Below, piece after piece: positions 28,264 to 37,316 of a stretch of 64,000 nucleotides of DNA. The stretch is from Oceanicola sp. 502str15. GTDB lineage: Bacteria > Pseudomonadota > Alphaproteobacteria > Rhodobacterales > Rhodobacteraceae. The notes beneath the pieces were generated by a model. The model ran no database searches. It was not told the origin of the DNA and worked only from the letters and a program-made list of their open reading frames with translations. A program made the position numbers and the translations under genes. Where the stretch lies: assembly GCF_024105635.1 (NCBI RefSeq), contig NZ_WYDQ01000001.1, forward strand, positions 2,976,501-3,040,500, read 5' to 3'. The stretch's first letter is position 1. Every line of letters begins with the position of its first letter.

Positions 28264-28365
28264 GGCTGTCCTCTCCTGTTGATGGAAAGGAAGATAGTGC
28301 AGATGACCCTGCGGCAAATGACATTTTCGTAGGCGTCAGGCCGCTTCTGTGCGCACCGGCAGGTT

Positions 28366-28464
28366 TCAGCCGCGAGTCTGGCGCAGGTAGTCGGACCAGT
28401 GCGGGCACGGGGTGGCGGCGGTCTTGCGGGTCATCAGGGCGACGAGGGCGAACAGGCGGGTCAT
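28366..28464 (-). CDS. Possible 32-residue small protein
   Basis: A 33-codon open frame beginning MTRLFALVALMTRKTAATPC, with the C-terminal part CPHWSDYLRQTRG. GGAAAG lies upstream of the ATG. It is too short to call from composition alone. It is listed because the PCPHW...YLRQ ending looks more protein-like than random, and because it lies in a 318-base gap that otherwise holds only the presumed promoter of the metallo-hydrolase gene. Low certainty. Confidence 0.3.
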   Translation of the reverse strand: MTRLFALVALMTRKTAATPCPHWSDYLRQTRG

Positions 28465-28581
28465 GCAACTTTCCAATGTGGCTAGATTTCAGACGCTCCA
28501 ATACGCGCTTTGCCTATCGAGTGACCACATCTGTTATCGCATTGCCGCAATGCAGAAACCGCAAGCCTCCCCGGCCCGGGT

Positions 28582-28809
28582 TCACCGGAACAGCGGCGAG
28601 TCGGTCTTGATCGTGCCGCGGTAACACTCCAGCCCCCGCCGCGCGATCTCGCCCTCCACGGCGCGGCGCTCATAGTCGTTCTCGATCTTCTCCTGCCCGC
28701 CTTCGAGCTGGCAGAGATAGAGGTCGGGATAGGCCGCCACCGCATCGGGGCCGCGATCCTTGGAACAGGCGGCGAGGGCGAGGGGCAGAATCAGGAGAAG
28801 GCGGGTCAT
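28582..28809 (-). CDS. Small lipoprotein, unknown function
   Basis: A 75-residue predicted lipoprotein: signal MTRLLLILPLALAACSKDRG with lipobox LAAC. The mature part is short and charged (DLYLCQLEGGQEKIENDYERRAVEGEIARRGLECY) with two cysteines that may pair. No known domain. A GTGGGT hairpin repeat (28829-28850) lies just upstream of its start. Confidence 0.7.
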   Translation of the reverse strand: MTRLLLILPLALAACSKDRGPDAVAAYPDLYLCQLEGGQEKIENDYERRAVEGEIARRGLECYRGTIKTDSPLFR

Positions 28810-28828
28810 AGGGCTGCTCGTTTTTATT

Positions 28829-28850
28829 GGTGGGTTTTCACCCACCCTAC
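28829..28850. repeat. GTGGGT hairpin repeat, copy 1
   Basis: GGTGGGTTTTCACCCACCCTAC: GGTGGGT/ACCCACC arms around a short loop with a CTAC tail. The same unit recurs at 30118, 34107, 38238 and 38291. Confidence 0.8.
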
Positions 28851-28970
28851 ACGCCCCGGGCGACCACACAAATGCCCCATCGAAACCAGATGCTTGACGC
28901 ACGCATAGAGTCTGCTGATGATCCGGATCACATAGATCTTAAGATTTCGTTAATAGGAAAGGGTCATACG

Positions 28971-29150
28971 TTGAAACTTCTTGCGACCGCACTCTCGATT
29001 TCGCTCCTCACATTCCCGGCTATCGGGGCGCCCATCGTTCTTGGCGGGCTCAGCCAGAACGGCGAGGTCTCCCATGGGGGAGGCTGCCGAAAGAGCTCTC
29101 CTGCCGGACAATGTTGCCATGCCGGGTCTCAGCCCCTGCATTGCCACTGA
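28971..29150 (+). CDS. Possible small secreted Cys/His-rich protein
   Basis: A 59-residue frame from TTG 28971, preceded by GGAAAGGG at suitable spacing. The N terminus (LKLLATALSISLLTFPAIGA) is a good Sec signal peptide with cleavage after IGA. The mature peptide has four cysteines, including one CC pair (CRKSSPAGQCCHAGSQPLHC), and several His. No family is recognised. Its end is 17 bases from the terminator-like hairpin at 29168. It could be a chance frame. Confidence 0.4.
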   Translation: MKLLATALSISLLTFPAIGAPIVLGGLSQNGEVSHGGGCRKSSPAGQCCHAGSQPLHCH

Positions 29151-29167
29151 TCTCCCCCAAACGAAAA

Positions 29168-29193
29168 CACCCCGGCTCTTTCGAACCGGGGTG
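29168..29193 (-). terminator. Terminator after rpmD
   Basis: Minus strand: an 8-bp GC stem CACCCCGG / CCGGGGTG, extended inward to about 11 pairs with a GAAA loop, followed by TTTTCGTTT. It lies ~36 bases after the rpmD stop and so ends the interrupted spc transcript. Confidence 0.85.
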
Positions 29194-29228
29194 CTCCAAA
29201 CTCTTCGGCGGAAATCCCGCCGTTCGCC

Positions 29229-29417
29229 TTAGCCGCGCTCTTCGATGATCTCGACGAGGTGCGGGATCTTGGCGACCATGCCGCGGATGCTCGGGGAATC
29301 CTCGAGTTCGCGGGTCTTGTGCATCTTGTTCAGCCCGAGGCCGATCAGCGTCTTGCGCTGGATCTCGGGGCGGCGGATCGGGGAGCCGATCTGCTTGACG
29401 ACGATTGTCTTGGCCAT
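29229..29417 (-). CDS. rpmD: 50S ribosomal protein L30
   Basis: L30 (62 aa): [30 protein letters not shown] with the conserved [19 protein letters not shown] segment. It follows rpsE with a 12-base gap. In most bacteria rplO follows directly; here a terminator follows instead. Confidence 0.97.
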   Translation of the reverse strand: MAKTIVVKQIGSPIRRPEIQRKTLIGLGLNKMHKTRELEDSPSIRGMVAKIPHLVEIIEERG

Positions 29418-29429
29418 GGATCGGTTTCC

Positions 29430-30002
29430 TTACGCTTCAGCGGTTTCTTCGGCCGGCGCATCTTCCGGCTTCTTGAGGATGTCGGCCACCTTCTTGCCGC
29501 GACGCTGCGCGACCATGCGGGGGCTGGCTTCCTTGGTCAGGCCGTCGAGCGTGGCGCGGATCATGTTGTAGGGGTTCTGCGAACCGATCGACTTGGCAAC
29601 AACGTCATGGACGCCGAGCATTTCGAAGACGGCACGCATCGGACCACCGGCGATGATACCAGTACCGTGCGGGGCGGTGCGCATCACGACGCGGCCAGCA
29701 CCGTGGCGGCCTTCGATGTCGTGGTGCAGGGTGCGGCCCTCACGGAGCGGCACGCGGATCATCTGGCGCTTGGCCTGCTCGGTGGCCTTGCGGATGGCCT
29801 CGGGGACCTCCTTGGCCTTGCCCTTGCCGAAGCCCACGCGGCCCTTCTGGTCGCCGACGACGACGAGCGCGGCGAAGCCGAAGTTCTTGCCGCCCTTGGT
29901 GGTTTTCGACACCCGGTTGATCGCCACGAGGCGATCGGCAAACTCCGGAGTTTCGTCACGGTCGCGGCGCTGGCCACGGCGGTTGTTGTCACGTTCAGCC
30001 AT
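29430..30002 (-). CDS. rpsE: 30S ribosomal protein S5
   Basis: S5 (190 aa). It has an N-terminal basic extension ([17 protein letters not shown]) and the RNA-binding segment [47 protein letters not shown] and [14 protein letters not shown] follow, and the tail is acidic. S5 contributes to decoding accuracy. It is separated from rplR by an unusual 135 bases containing two hairpins. Confidence 0.98.
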   Translation of the reverse strand: MAERDNNRRGQRRDRDETPEFADRLVAINRVSKTTKGGKNFGFAALVVVGDQKGRVGFGKGKAKEVPEAIRKATEQAKRQMIRVPLREGRTLHHDIEGRHGAGRVVMRTAPHGTGIIAGGPMRAVFEMLGVHDVVAKSIGSQNPYNMIRATLDGLTKEASPRMVAQRRGKKVADILKKPEDAPAEETAEA

Positions 30003-30082
30003 TCATGGCGTCCTTTTCATGGTCGGCGCGAGGGCCGGTTGTTTCCAACCCAGGTGGCCACTCTTGCGGCCCCGGATCATCG

Positions 30083-30105
30083 GAGGGGCAAACGCGCTGC
30101 CCCTC
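30083..30105. other. Hairpin between rplR and rpsE
   Basis: GAGGGGCA, seven-base loop, TGCCCCTC: a perfect 8-bp stem with no T-run on the minus strand. Together with the GTGGGT hairpin at 30118 it fills the rplR-rpsE gap. Confidence 0.6.
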
Positions 30106-30117
30106 GCAGGTTCTTCA

Positions 30118-30135
30118 GGGTGGGTGAAACCCACC
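30118..30135. repeat. GTGGGT hairpin repeat, copy 2 (reverse orientation)
   Basis: GGGTGGGTGAAACCCACC, three bases from the rplR stop codon. It is the reverse orientation of the unit at 28829. Confidence 0.8.
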
Positions 30136-30137
30136 GC

Positions 30138-30497
30138 TTAGATCTTCAGACCACCCTCACGGGCAGCATCGGCGAGTGCCTTCACCTTGCCGTGGAACAG
30201 GAAGCCGCCACGGTCGAAGTAGGCCTCTTCCACGCCGGCCTTCTTGGCCCGCTCGGCAATCGCGGCGCCCACCTTCACGGCGGCCTCCACGTTGTTCTTG
30301 CCGACCACGCCCAGATCCTTCTCCAGGGTGGAGGCGGAGGCGAGGGTGATGCCCTGCACGTCGTCGATCAGCTGCACGCTGATGTTCTTGTTGCTGCGGT
30401 GGACGGAGAGCCGCACGCGGCCCGCGTTCACCTTGCGAAGCTTGCTCCTCACGCGCATGCGGCGCTTGAGGAACAGTTGGCGTTTGGTGTTTGCCAT
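30138..30497 (-). CDS. rplR: 50S ribosomal protein L18
   Basis: L18 (119 aa), a 5S rRNA-binding protein: [28 protein letters not shown] and the conserved C-terminal [25 protein letters not shown]. The start is ATG 30497 (MANTKRQ), 11 bases after rplF. Confidence 0.98.
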   Translation of the reverse strand: MANTKRQLFLKRRMRVRSKLRKVNAGRVRLSVHRSNKNISVQLIDDVQGITLASASTLEKDLGVVGKNNVEAAVKVGAAIAERAKKAGVEEAYFDRGGFLFHGKVKALADAAREGGLKI

Positions 30498-30508
30498 GTG
30501 TCCGTTCC

Positions 30509-31039
30509 TTACCTCTTGCCTTCCTTGCGGAAGATATACTCGTCTTTGTATTTGATGCCCTTGCCCTTGTAGGGCTCCGGCTTGCGCCATTCGCGGATGT
30601 TTGCCGCGACCTGGCCGACGAGCTGCTGGTCTGCGCCTTCAACGATGATCTCGGTCTGCTTGGGGCAGGTTACGGTCACACCCTGGGGCACGTCGAAGTT
30701 GACTTCGTGCGAGTAGCCCAGCGACAGCTTCAGGGTGTTGCCCTGGATCTGCGCGCGGTAGCCCACGCCGTTGATCTCGAGTTCTTTCTTGAACCCGTCG
30801 GACACGCCCTGCACGAGGTTGGCAACCATGGTGCGGCTCATGCCCCACTGTTGCTTGGCCCGCTTCGAGGAACCGCGCGGCTTGACCGAAACGGCATTGT
30901 CCTCGACCGCAAGGGTCACGTCGTCAGTGGCGGTGAAGCTGCGCGACCCCTTGGGGCCCTTCACTTCGATGGTCTGGCCGGAGACCGCAGCAGAAACTCC
31001 GCTGGGCAGATCGACCGGCTTTTTACCAATACGAGACAT
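30509..31039 (-). CDS. rplF: 50S ribosomal protein L6
   Basis: L6 (176 aa): [22 protein letters not shown], and the C-terminal motif [21 protein letters not shown], near the sarcin-ricin loop. Ordered spc operon position between rpsH and rplR. Confidence 0.98.
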   Translation of the reverse strand: MSRIGKKPVDLPSGVSAAVSGQTIEVKGPKGSRSFTATDDVTLAVEDNAVSVKPRGSSKRAKQQWGMSRTMVANLVQGVSDGFKKELEINGVGYRAQIQGNTLKLSLGYSHEVNFDVPQGVTVTCPKQTEIIVEGADQQLVGQVAANIREWRKPEPYKGKGIKYKDEYIFRKEGKR

Positions 31040-31051
31040 TGCATGGCCTCC

Positions 31052-31441
31052 TTAGAACACGGTGCAAAGCACCTCTCCGCCAACATTGGCAGAGCGGGCA
31101 TTTGCATCGGACATGACGCCGCGCGAGGTCGAGACGATGGAAACGCCAAGGCCCTGACGGACCGAGGGGATGTCGCCAACGCCCATGTAAACCCGACGGC
31201 CGGGTTTGGACACGCGCTTGAGGTCGCGGATAACCGGGGTGCCTTCGTAGTACTTCAGGCTGATCTCGATTTCCGGGTGGGCAGTGCCTTCCACGGGCTC
31301 ATAGCCGCGGATGTAGCCTTCGTCGGCCAGCACATCGAGAACCCAGGCACGCAGCTTGGAAGCCGGCGTCCGGACGGTGGACTTGCCACGCATCTGCGCA
31401 TTGCGGATGCGGGTCAGCATATCTCCGAGAGGATCGTTCAT
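31052..31441 (-). CDS. rpsH: 30S ribosomal protein S8
   Basis: S8 (129 aa): [20 protein letters not shown] and the RNA-binding C-terminal [20 protein letters not shown]. Residue ends match the family (GGEVLCTVF). In E. coli S8 is the translational repressor of the spc operon; its leader target is not discernible here. Confidence 0.98.
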   Translation of the reverse strand: MNDPLGDMLTRIRNAQMRGKSTVRTPASKLRAWVLDVLADEGYIRGYEPVEGTAHPEIEISLKYYEGTPVIRDLKRVSKPGRRVYMGVGDIPSVRQGLGVSIVSTSRGVMSDANARSANVGGEVLCTVF

Positions 31442-31453
31442 CTCATACCCTCC

Positions 31454-31759
31454 TTACCAGGACGACTTGACCATGCCGGGGATCTGACCGTTGGAGGCCA
31501 GCTCGCGCAGCATGATACGAGACATCTTGAGTTTGCGGTAATACGCCTTCGGGCGGCCAGTGAGCTGGCAGCGGTTGTGAAGGCGCGTGGCCGAAGAGTT
31601 GCGGGGCAGTTTGGCCAGCTTCAGCCGGGCCTTGAACCGCTCTTCCATCGGTTTGCTCTCGTCATTCGCGATCTCTTTCAGCGCTGCCCGCTTGGCGGCA
31701 TACTGATCCACCAGCTTCTGACGCTTCTTCTCGCGTTCGATCATTGCTTTCTTTGCCAT
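31454..31759 (-). CDS. rpsN: 30S ribosomal protein S14
   Basis: S14 (101 aa), long form without the CxxC zinc motif: [43 protein letters not shown], tail [11 protein letters not shown]. The start is ATG 31759; the upstream extension is not coding. Confidence 0.98.
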   Translation of the reverse strand: MAKKAMIEREKKRQKLVDQYAAKRAALKEIANDESKPMEERFKARLKLAKLPRNSSATRLHNRCQLTGRPKAYYRKLKMSRIMLRELASNGQIPGMVKSSW

Positions 31760-31770
31760 GGTCGGTTTCC

Positions 31771-32334
31771 TCAGCTGGTGAAGGGCATGTTGAACTGGGT
31801 CAACAGTGCCTTGGCTTCCGCGTCGGTCGCCGCGGTGGTGCAAATGATGATGTCCATGCCCCAGACTTCGTCGACCTTGTCGAACTCGATCTCGGGGAAG
31901 ACGATGTGCTCTTTCAGGCCGAGGGCATAGTTGCCGCGGCCGTCGAAGCTCTTGCCCGAGATGCCGCGGAAGTCGCGGACGCGGGGCATGGCGACGGTGA
32001 CGAGACGATCGAGGAATTCATACATCCGCTCGCCGCGCAGGGTCACTTTCGCGCCCAGCGGCATCTCTTCACGCACCCGGAAGCCGGCGATGGATTTCTT
32101 GGCCTTGGTCACCATGGCCTGCTGGCCTGCGATCTTGGTCAGGTCTTCCTGGGCCGACTTGGCCTTCTTGCTGTCGCGCACGGCTTCGGCACCACAGCCG
32201 ATGTTGAGCACGATCTTGTCCAGACGCGGGATCTGCATGTCGTTCTTGTAGCCGAACTCTTCTTTCAGAGCGGGGCGAACGGTCTCGTTGTAGTGCGTCC
32301 GGAGACGGGGGGTGTAGCTGGCTGCATCAAGCAT
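31771..32334 (-). CDS. rplE: 50S ribosomal protein L5
   Basis: L5 (187 aa), which binds 5S rRNA and contacts P-site t[67 protein letters not shown]. Its start overlaps the rplX stop by eight bases. Confidence 0.98.
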   Translation of the reverse strand: MLDAASYTPRLRTHYNETVRPALKEEFGYKNDMQIPRLDKIVLNIGCGAEAVRDSKKAKSAQEDLTKIAGQQAMVTKAKKSIAGFRVREEMPLGAKVTLRGERMYEFLDRLVTVAMPRVRDFRGISGKSFDGRGNYALGLKEHIVFPEIEFDKVDEVWGMDIIICTTAATDAEAKALLTQFNMPFTS

Positions 32335-32638
32335 CGATCACGTCTCCCGTGGTCTTGGCGAAGCGCACCTTCTTGCCGTCCTGATCCTTGAACCCGACGC
32401 GGGTGGCTTTGCCGTTGGCATCCACATAGGCGAGGTTCGAGAGGTCGATCGGCATCGAGGTCGGCACGCGGCCGCCCTGGCTGTTCTGGCTCTGGCGCTG
32501 GTGACGGATGGCCATGTTCAGCCCTTCCACCACGGCCTTGCCGGCCTTCGGGTCGACCGAGACGATATCGCCGGTCTTGCCCTTGTCCTTGCCGGTGAGC
32601 ACGACAACCGTGTCACCCTTCTTCAGTTTCGCGGCCAT
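32327..32638 (-). CDS. rplX: 50S ribosomal protein L24
   Basis: L24 (103 aa), an early assembly initiator, with a KOW motif [22 protein letters not shown] and [19 protein letters not shown]. It is one base from the rplN stop on the same strand and overlaps rplE. Confidence 0.98.
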   Translation of the reverse strand: MAAKLKKGDTVVVLTGKDKGKTGDIVSVDPKAGKAVVEGLNMAIRHQRQSQNSQGGRVPTSMPIDLSNLAYVDANGKATRVGFKDQDGKKVRFAKTTGDVIDA

Positions 32639-32639
32639 C

Positions 32640-33008
32640 TTACAGCACCTCCGGGGCGAGCGAGATGATCTTCATGAAGTTCTTCGAGCGAAGCTCGCGA
32701 ACGACTGGGCCGAAGATACGGGTCCCGACAGGCTCGTTGTTGTTGTTGAGAATGACGGCGGCGTTGCGATCGAAGCGGATCGCGGTGCCGTCTTCGCGGC
32801 GAACTTCCTTGGCGGTGCGAACGACGACGGCCTTGCGGACGTCCCCTTTCTTCACGCGGCCGCGCGGGATGGCTTCCTTGACGGAGACGACAATGATGTC
32901 GCCGACCGAAGCGTACTTACGCTTGGAACCACCCAGGACCTTGATGCACTGAACCCGGCGAGCGCCGGAGTTGTCAGCTACATCCAGATTGGTCTGCATC
33001 TGGATCAT
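32640..33008 (-). CDS. rplN: 50S ribosomal protein L14
   Basis: L14 (122 aa): [49 protein letters not shown], and the tail [16 protein letters not shown]. It has full family length and the expected place after rpsQ. Confidence 0.98.
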   Translation of the reverse strand: MIQMQTNLDVADNSGARRVQCIKVLGGSKRKYASVGDIIVVSVKEAIPRGRVKKGDVRKAVVVRTAKEVRREDGTAIRFDRNAAVILNNNNEPVGTRIFGPVVRELRSKNFMKIISLAPEVL

Positions 33009-33087
33009 TTAGGTTTCTCCCGACCTATGGGGGCTGTTCTCGTTAGCTCCCCCAGGGTTTCGATCAAACCGGAAAGGTCTGTTGGCC

Positions 33088-33318
33088 TCAGGCCGTCAGA
33101 ACCTCCCAGCGTTTCGTCTTCGATTTCGGCGCGCATTCCTGAATGCGAACCTGATCGCCCACCTTGAAGGTGTTGGCCTCATCGTGGGCGCGATACTTTT
33201 TCGACTTCCGCACGGTCTTGTGCAGAAGCGGGTGCTTGAAGCGGCGCTCGACCTGAACGGTAACGGTCTGCTCGTTCTGGTCGCTGGTGACGACACCGGT
33301 AAGGATACGTTTGGGCAT
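33088..33318 (-). CDS. rpsQ: 30S ribosomal protein S17
   Basis: S17 (76 aa): [32 protein letters not shown], followed by [18 protein letters not shown]. The start is ATG 33318, four bases from rpmC. Confidence 0.97.
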   Translation of the reverse strand: MPKRILTGVVTSDQNEQTVTVQVERRFKHPLLHKTVRKSKKYRAHDEANTFKVGDQVRIQECAPKSKTKRWEVLTA

Positions 33319-33322
33319 ATTC

Positions 33323-33532
33323 TTACGCCTCCGCATTTGCGGCTGCGGCCGCTTTTTCGTTGAGGATCGTCTTCACACGGGCCACGTCACGGCGCACGAT
33401 GCGCATGCGGGCGGTGTTTTCGATCTGGCCGCCGGCCTGCTGGAAACGCAGGTTGAAGGCTTCTTTCTTGAGGTCGACAAGCGCGTCGCGGAGTTGATCC
33501 GGCGTCTTGTCACGCAGTTCCTGGGCGTTCAT
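33323..33532 (-). CDS. rpmC: 50S ribosomal protein L29
   Basis: L29 (69 aa): [30 protein letters not shown] with [18 protein letters not shown]. It sits at the polypeptide exit site. In the standard S10 operon rplP lies directly upstream; here ~2 kb of other genes separate the two. Confidence 0.97.
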   Translation of the reverse strand: MNAQELRDKTPDQLRDALVDLKKEAFNLRFQQAGGQIENTARMRIVRRDVARVKTILNEKAAAAANAEA

Positions 33533-33658
33533 CGCCTATTTCCTTTTTCAACAATCACCGGCGGGCCCCTTTTGGGTGACCCCAGTTCCGGTGGAGTTCA
33601 CATGGTGAAGGCCCGCCCTATAGGGGGGAATCAGCGGCGTGGCAAGGGCTTTTGGCCG

Positions 33659-34033
33659 CTATTGCCCCCGCCCGGTCAGCAGCGCCAGCACCGCGGGCGC
33701 GCGCAGGGCAATGCCCAGCCACATGAAGAGGCCGAGATAGACCCCGAAAAGGGTGTGCGAGGCAAGCGGCATCTCGGCCCGGAGCTGGCTGGCGATGGCC
33801 CCGCCGAGCAGGCCGGTCATCAGGATGCCGCCCAGCAGACTGGTGCGCGGGTAGAGCACCAGCAGGGTGAAGAACAGCTCCATCAGGCCAATCAGCACGA
33901 GGTATTTCACCGGATAGGCGATCTGCTCCAGAGGCGCGCGGGCCACATCGAGCTTCAGCAGCTTGGGTGCCACGGAGGCCCCCAGCATGAAGAGGGCGAA
34001 AAGCGCGAGAATGATCCAGCCGGCGAGTTTCAT
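33659..34033 (-). CDS. DoxX-like integral membrane protein
   Basis: A 124-residue protein with four predicted membrane helices: AGWIILALFALFMLGASVAP, YPVKYLVLIGLMELFFTLLVLYP, LLGGILMTGLLGGAIASQLR and GVYLGLFMWLGIALRAPAVL. This matches the DoxX/DoxX-like family, whose role is mostly unknown. The start is ATG 34033. It is on the same strand as the ribosomal genes but is separated from rpmC by 126 bases and is divergent from the next gene. Confidence 0.8.
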   Translation of the reverse strand: MKLAGWIILALFALFMLGASVAPKLLKLDVARAPLEQIAYPVKYLVLIGLMELFFTLLVLYPRTSLLGGILMTGLLGGAIASQLRAEMPLASHTLFGVYLGLFMWLGIALRAPAVLALLTGRGQ

Positions 34034-34106
34034 GTCAGGGCCTCCGATTTCGGGAGAATCGGTAGCACTGTGGTCAGTTGATATCAACTCTAAATGGCGT
34101 TCGATT

Positions 34107-34128
34107 GGTGGGTTGCCACCCACCCTAC
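34107..34128. repeat. GTGGGT hairpin repeat, copy 3
   Basis: GGTGGGTTGCCACCCACCCTAC, in the divergent region between the DoxX-like gene and the TIGR02466-type gene. It has the same arms and CTAC tail as copy 1. Confidence 0.8.
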
Positions 34129-34189
34129 AGCCTTCCCCCGACGTGGAGCGGGTGCTACCCCGGCATCACCCCAACCACCGGAGGCCCCC

Positions 34190-34810
34190 ATGCCCGATAT
34201 CTCCTCCCTCTTCGTCACCCGCCTCTACCGCGCCGCCCTCTCCGAGCATGGCCCCGCCGTGGACCCGGACGAGCTGGAAACCTCCTGCTTCACCATCGCC
34301 GAAGACGACGAGGCCGGGCAGGAATGGTGCGAGGAAAACGGCTATCCGGGCTACACCTCCTACGCTTCGCTCTCCGACCTCCCCTGGCGTTTCCCGATCT
34401 TCAAGGCGCTGGCCAAATCGCTCGACGCCCACGTCGCCGCCTTCACCGAAGACCTCCAGTTCGACCTCGACGGTCGCGCCCTGGTGCTCGAAGACCTCTG
34501 GATCAACATCCTCCCCGAGGGCGGCACCCACGGCTCCCACATCCACCCCCACGCGGTGATCTCCGGCACCACCTACGTGTCGATGCCCGAAGGCACCTCG
34601 GCCCTGAAACTGGAAGACCCGCGCTCCGCCCGCATGATGGCCGCCCCGATGCGCCGGAAGGGCTGCCGCGAAGAGCTGAAACGCTTCGTCTCGGTCGCCC
34701 CCGCGGTGGGAGACGTGCTGCTTTGGGAAAGCTGGCTCCGCCACGAGGTGCCGATGAACATGGCCGAGGAGGAGCGGGTGTCGGTGAGTTTCAACTATCG
34801 GTGGGAGTGA
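34190..34810 (+). CDS. TIGR02466-family putative 2OG-Fe(II) oxygenase
   Basis: A 206-residue cytosolic protein resembling the TIGR02466 family: LEDLWINILPEGGTHGSHIHPHAVISGTTYV, then GDVLLWESWLRHEVPMN and a VSVSFNYRW ending. The H-x-H and later R-H are compatible with the 2-His facial triad of a 2-oxoglutarate/iron double-stranded beta-helix enzyme. The substrate is unknown. The start ATG 34190 is chosen by family alignment. Confidence 0.82.
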   Translation: MPDISSLFVTRLYRAALSEHGPAVDPDELETSCFTIAEDDEAGQEWCEENGYPGYTSYASLSDLPWRFPIFKALAKSLDAHVAAFTEDLQFDLDGRALVLEDLWINILPEGGTHGSHIHPHAVISGTTYVSMPEGTSALKLEDPRSARMMAAPMRRKGCREELKRFVSVAPAVGDVLLWESWLRHEVPMNMAEEERVSVSFNYRWE

Positions 34811-34851
34811 CCCTGCTTGATTTTGTACGCACAACCGTGCACATATGATCA

Positions 34852-35160
34852 ATGAAGATCATCGGGATCGACTGGGATGCCGGGAACTGGCCGAAGTGCG
34901 GCAAACATGGCGTGTCTCAAGCCGAGATCGAGCATGTGCTCCGCACCATTACCCTCCGCATCCCAGACCCTTTCCCCGGTGAACCACGTTTTCGCACCGC
35001 CGGGGCCACGTCAGACGGCCGGCATGTGTTCCTGGTCTACATGCACCGGGAGAAGGACGGCGCTCTTTGGCTCCGCCCGATCAGCGCGCGCTACATGCAC
35101 GCCAAGGAGATTGAACGCTATGAAGACGCAAGAGAAGCCATGGCCAAGCCTCCCGAGTGA
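34852..35160 (+). CDS. brnT: BrnT family type II toxin
   Basis: A 102-residue RelE-fold ribonuclease toxin: KIIGIDWDAGNWPKCGKHGVSQAEIE at the N terminus, then DGRHVFLVY and the catalytic-core WLRPISARYMHAKEIERYE near the C terminus. The antitoxin start lies inside its 3' end, as in brnTA operons. The plus-strand orientation opposes the surrounding ribosomal genes. A promoter-like CACATATGAT sits just upstream of the ATG. Confidence 0.92.
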   Translation: MKIIGIDWDAGNWPKCGKHGVSQAEIEHVLRTITLRIPDPFPGEPRFRTAGATSDGRHVFLVYMHREKDGALWLRPISARYMHAKEIERYEDAREAMAKPPE

Positions 35161-35383
35161 CGCGGCGGCGGAGACCTTCGTGGAGGAGGCCGACCTGTCG
35201 GAGTTCGACTGGAGCGCCGCCGAGCCTGCCCGCTACGAGTATGAGGACAAATCCGCCCGCGTCACCATGCGCCTGCCGGAAAGCCAACTCGCCGCGATCC
35301 GCGCCGAGGCGGAGAAGCGCGGTGTAAAATACCAGCGCTTCATGCGCGAGCTGATGGAGCGGGGGATGCGGACTCTGGGGTGA
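35120..35383 (+). CDS. brnA: BrnA family antitoxin
   Basis: An 87-residue antitoxin with an N-terminal toxin-wrapping region (ADLSEFDWSAAEPARYEYE) and a C-terminal ribbon-helix-helix ARVTMRLPESQLAAIRAEAEKRG, then QRFMRELMERGM. The ATG 35120 overlaps brnT by 41 bases. BrnA binds its own promoter and represses the operon in characterised systems. Confidence 0.9.
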   Translation: MKTQEKPWPSLPSDAAAETFVEEADLSEFDWSAAEPARYEYEDKSARVTMRLPESQLAAIRAEAEKRGVKYQRFMRELMERGMRTLG

Positions 35384-35414
35384 TCGCCCACACCGCTCCC
35401 CGCCAACACGGAAA

Positions 35415-35444
35415 AACCCCCGCCGGATCACTCCAGCGGGGGTT
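35415..35444. terminator. Terminator between brnA and rplP (both strands)
   Basis: AACCCCCGC / GCGGGGGTT with a 12-base loop that can pair further. On the plus strand TCTTTTCTT follows (end of brnTA); on the minus strand TTTTT follows. The rplP stop is at 35522, so it probably also stops rplB-rplP transcripts from entering the inserted block. Confidence 0.85.
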
Positions 35445-35521
35445 CTCTTTTCTTCACCGGTGTGCGGCCCGCAATTGGCTTTGCCAATCGCTACACCGCA
35501 CTGGTCGCGGCAAGCGCGACC

Positions 35522-35935
35522 TTACCAATCTTCGCGAACGATCGTCCGGGTCTTGATCGGCAGCTTCATCGCGGCCAGGCGCAGGGCCTCGCGGGCGACG
35601 TCCTCGGACACGCCGTCGATCTCGAACATCACGCGGCCGGGCTTCACCTTGGCGGCCCAGAAGTCCACCGAGCCCTTACCTTTACCCATCCGGACTTCGA
35701 CCGGCTTGGAGGTGACGGGCAAATCGGGGAAGATCCGGATCCAGACGCGGCCCTGACGCTTCATGTGGCGCGTCATGGCACGGCGGGCAGCCTCGATCTG
35801 GCGGGCGGTGATGCGCTCGGGCTCCACTGCCTTCAGGCCGAAGGTGCCGAAGTTCAGGTCAGACCCGCCCTTCGCCTGGCCGCGGATGCGGCCCTTGTGC
35901 ATCTTGCGGAATTTCGTGCGTTTTGGTTGCAGCAT
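35522..35935 (-). CDS. rplP: 50S ribosomal protein L16
   Basis: L16 (137 aa): [63 protein letters not shown] and [21 protein letters not shown]. It binds near the A-site tRNA elbow. It follows rpsC by 12 bases and is the last ribosomal gene before the inserted block. Confidence 0.98.
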   Translation of the reverse strand: MLQPKRTKFRKMHKGRIRGQAKGGSDLNFGTFGLKAVEPERITARQIEAARRAMTRHMKRQGRVWIRIFPDLPVTSKPVEVRMGKGKGSVDFWAAKVKPGRVMFEIDGVSEDVAREALRLAAMKLPIKTRTIVREDW

Positions 35936-35947
35936 TCTTCCGTCTCC

Positions 35948-36652
35948 TTACCGGTCGCGGCGGGGGCGCGGGCCGCCGCCTTCCTGGAGTTCCTGGGCCT
36001 TGCGATCACGGGCAGCAGGGTCGTGCTCCATGATCTCGCCTTTGAAGATCCAGACCTTGATGCCGATGATGCCGTAGGCGGTGGAGCCTTCGGCGTGGGC
36101 ATAGTCGATGTCGGCACGCAGGGTGTGAAGCGGCACGCGGCCCTCACGATACCACTCGGTCCGGGCGATCTCGGCGCCGCCGAGGCGGCCCGCGACGTTG
36201 ACCCGGATGCCGAGGGCACCCATGCGCATGGCGTTCTGGACCGAGCGCTTCATGGCACGGCGGAACGACACCCGGCGCTCGAGCTGCTGCGCGATGCTTT
36301 CGGCCACCAGGGCGGCGTCCAGCTCGGGCTTGCGCACCTCGACGATGTTCAGGTGCAGCTCGCTGTCGGTCATGTTCGCCAGCTTCTTGCGCAGACCTTC
36401 GATGTCAGCGCCTTTCTTGCCGATGATCACGCCGGGGCGCGCGGTGTGAACGGTCACCCGGCACTTGCGGTGCGGGCGCTCGATGATCACACGGCTGACG
36501 CCGGCCTGCTTGCACTCTTCCTCGATGAACTCGCGGATCGCGATGTCTTCGAGCAGAAGGTTGCCGTAGTCCTTGGTATCGGCATACCAGCGGCTGTCCC
36601 AGGTGCGGTTCACCTGCAGACGCATACCGATCGGATTGACCTTGTTACCCAT
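35948..36652 (-). CDS. rpsC: 30S ribosomal protein S3
   Basis: S3 (234 aa) with a KH domain containing [18 protein letters not shown] and the C-terminal [17 protein letters not shown], part of the mRNA entry helicase. The basic tail ends [11 protein letters not shown]. It overlaps the rplV stop by one base. Confidence 0.98.
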   Translation of the reverse strand: MGNKVNPIGMRLQVNRTWDSRWYADTKDYGNLLLEDIAIREFIEEECKQAGVSRVIIERPHRKCRVTVHTARPGVIIGKKGADIEGLRKKLANMTDSELHLNIVEVRKPELDAALVAESIAQQLERRVSFRRAMKRSVQNAMRMGALGIRVNVAGRLGGAEIARTEWYREGRVPLHTLRADIDYAHAEGSTAYGIIGIKVWIFKGEIMEHDPAARDRKAQELQEGGGPRPRRDR

Positions 36653-37032
36653 CAGGCTTGCTCCTCGATCTGGCGGACCTTGATGGTCAGCTCGGCGAAC
36701 GGTTTGACGATCTTGCCGAAACGGCCACGGGCCCGGGGGCGACCGCGTTTCATCGTCATGTTCTTGCCGACCCAGGCCTCAGCGACGATCAGCTCGTCGA
36801 CGTCCAGGTTGTGGTTGTTCTCGGCGTTGGCGATGGCGGACTGAAGGCACTTCTTCACATCCGCAGCGATCCGCTTCTTGGAGAAGGTGAGATCGGCCAG
36901 GGCCTTCTCGACCTTCTTGCCACGGATCATCGCAGCGACGAGGTTCAGCTTCTGCGGCGAGGTACGAAGCATGCGCGACTTGGCGAGCGCCTCGTTGTCT
37001 TCCACGCGGCGGGGATTCTTATCCTTACCCAT
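36652..37032 (-). CDS. rplV: 50S ribosomal protein L22
   Basis: L22 (126 aa): [32 protein letters not shown] and the exit-tunnel hairpin [14 protein letters not shown]. No lesion typical of macrolide resistance can be judged without alignment. It has its normal position between rpsS and rpsC. Confidence 0.98.
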   Translation of the reverse strand: MGKDKNPRRVEDNEALAKSRMLRTSPQKLNLVAAMIRGKKVEKALADLTFSKKRIAADVKKCLQSAIANAENNHNLDVDELIVAEAWVGKNMTMKRGRPRARGRFGKIVKPFAELTIKVRQIEEQA

Positions 37033-37034
37033 GG

Positions 37035-37313
37035 TTACTTCCTCTTCGCTTTCTTGTCGGCGGCGTGGCCGTAGTAGGTGCGAGTCGGAGAATATTCACC
37101 GAACTTCTGGCCAATCATGTCCTCGGAAACGTTCACCGGGATATGCTTCTTGCCGTTGTAGACGCCGAAGGTGAGCCCCACGAACTGGGGCAGGATGGTG
37201 GAGCGACGCGACCAGATCTTGATGACCTCGTTGCGACCCGACTCGCGGGATTTTTCGGCCTTCTTGAGGACATAGCTGTCAACAAAGGGGCCCTTCCATA
37301 CAGAACGAGACAT
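37035..37313 (-). CDS. rpsS: 30S ribosomal protein S19
   Basis: S19 (92 aa): [47 protein letters not shown] and [15 protein letters not shown] [20 protein letters not shown]. It is three bases from rplB. Confidence 0.98.
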   Translation of the reverse strand: MSRSVWKGPFVDSYVLKKAEKSRESGRNEVIKIWSRRSTILPQFVGLTFGVYNGKKHIPVNVSEDMIGQKFGEYSPTRTYYGHAADKKAKRK

Positions 37314-37316
37314 GTC

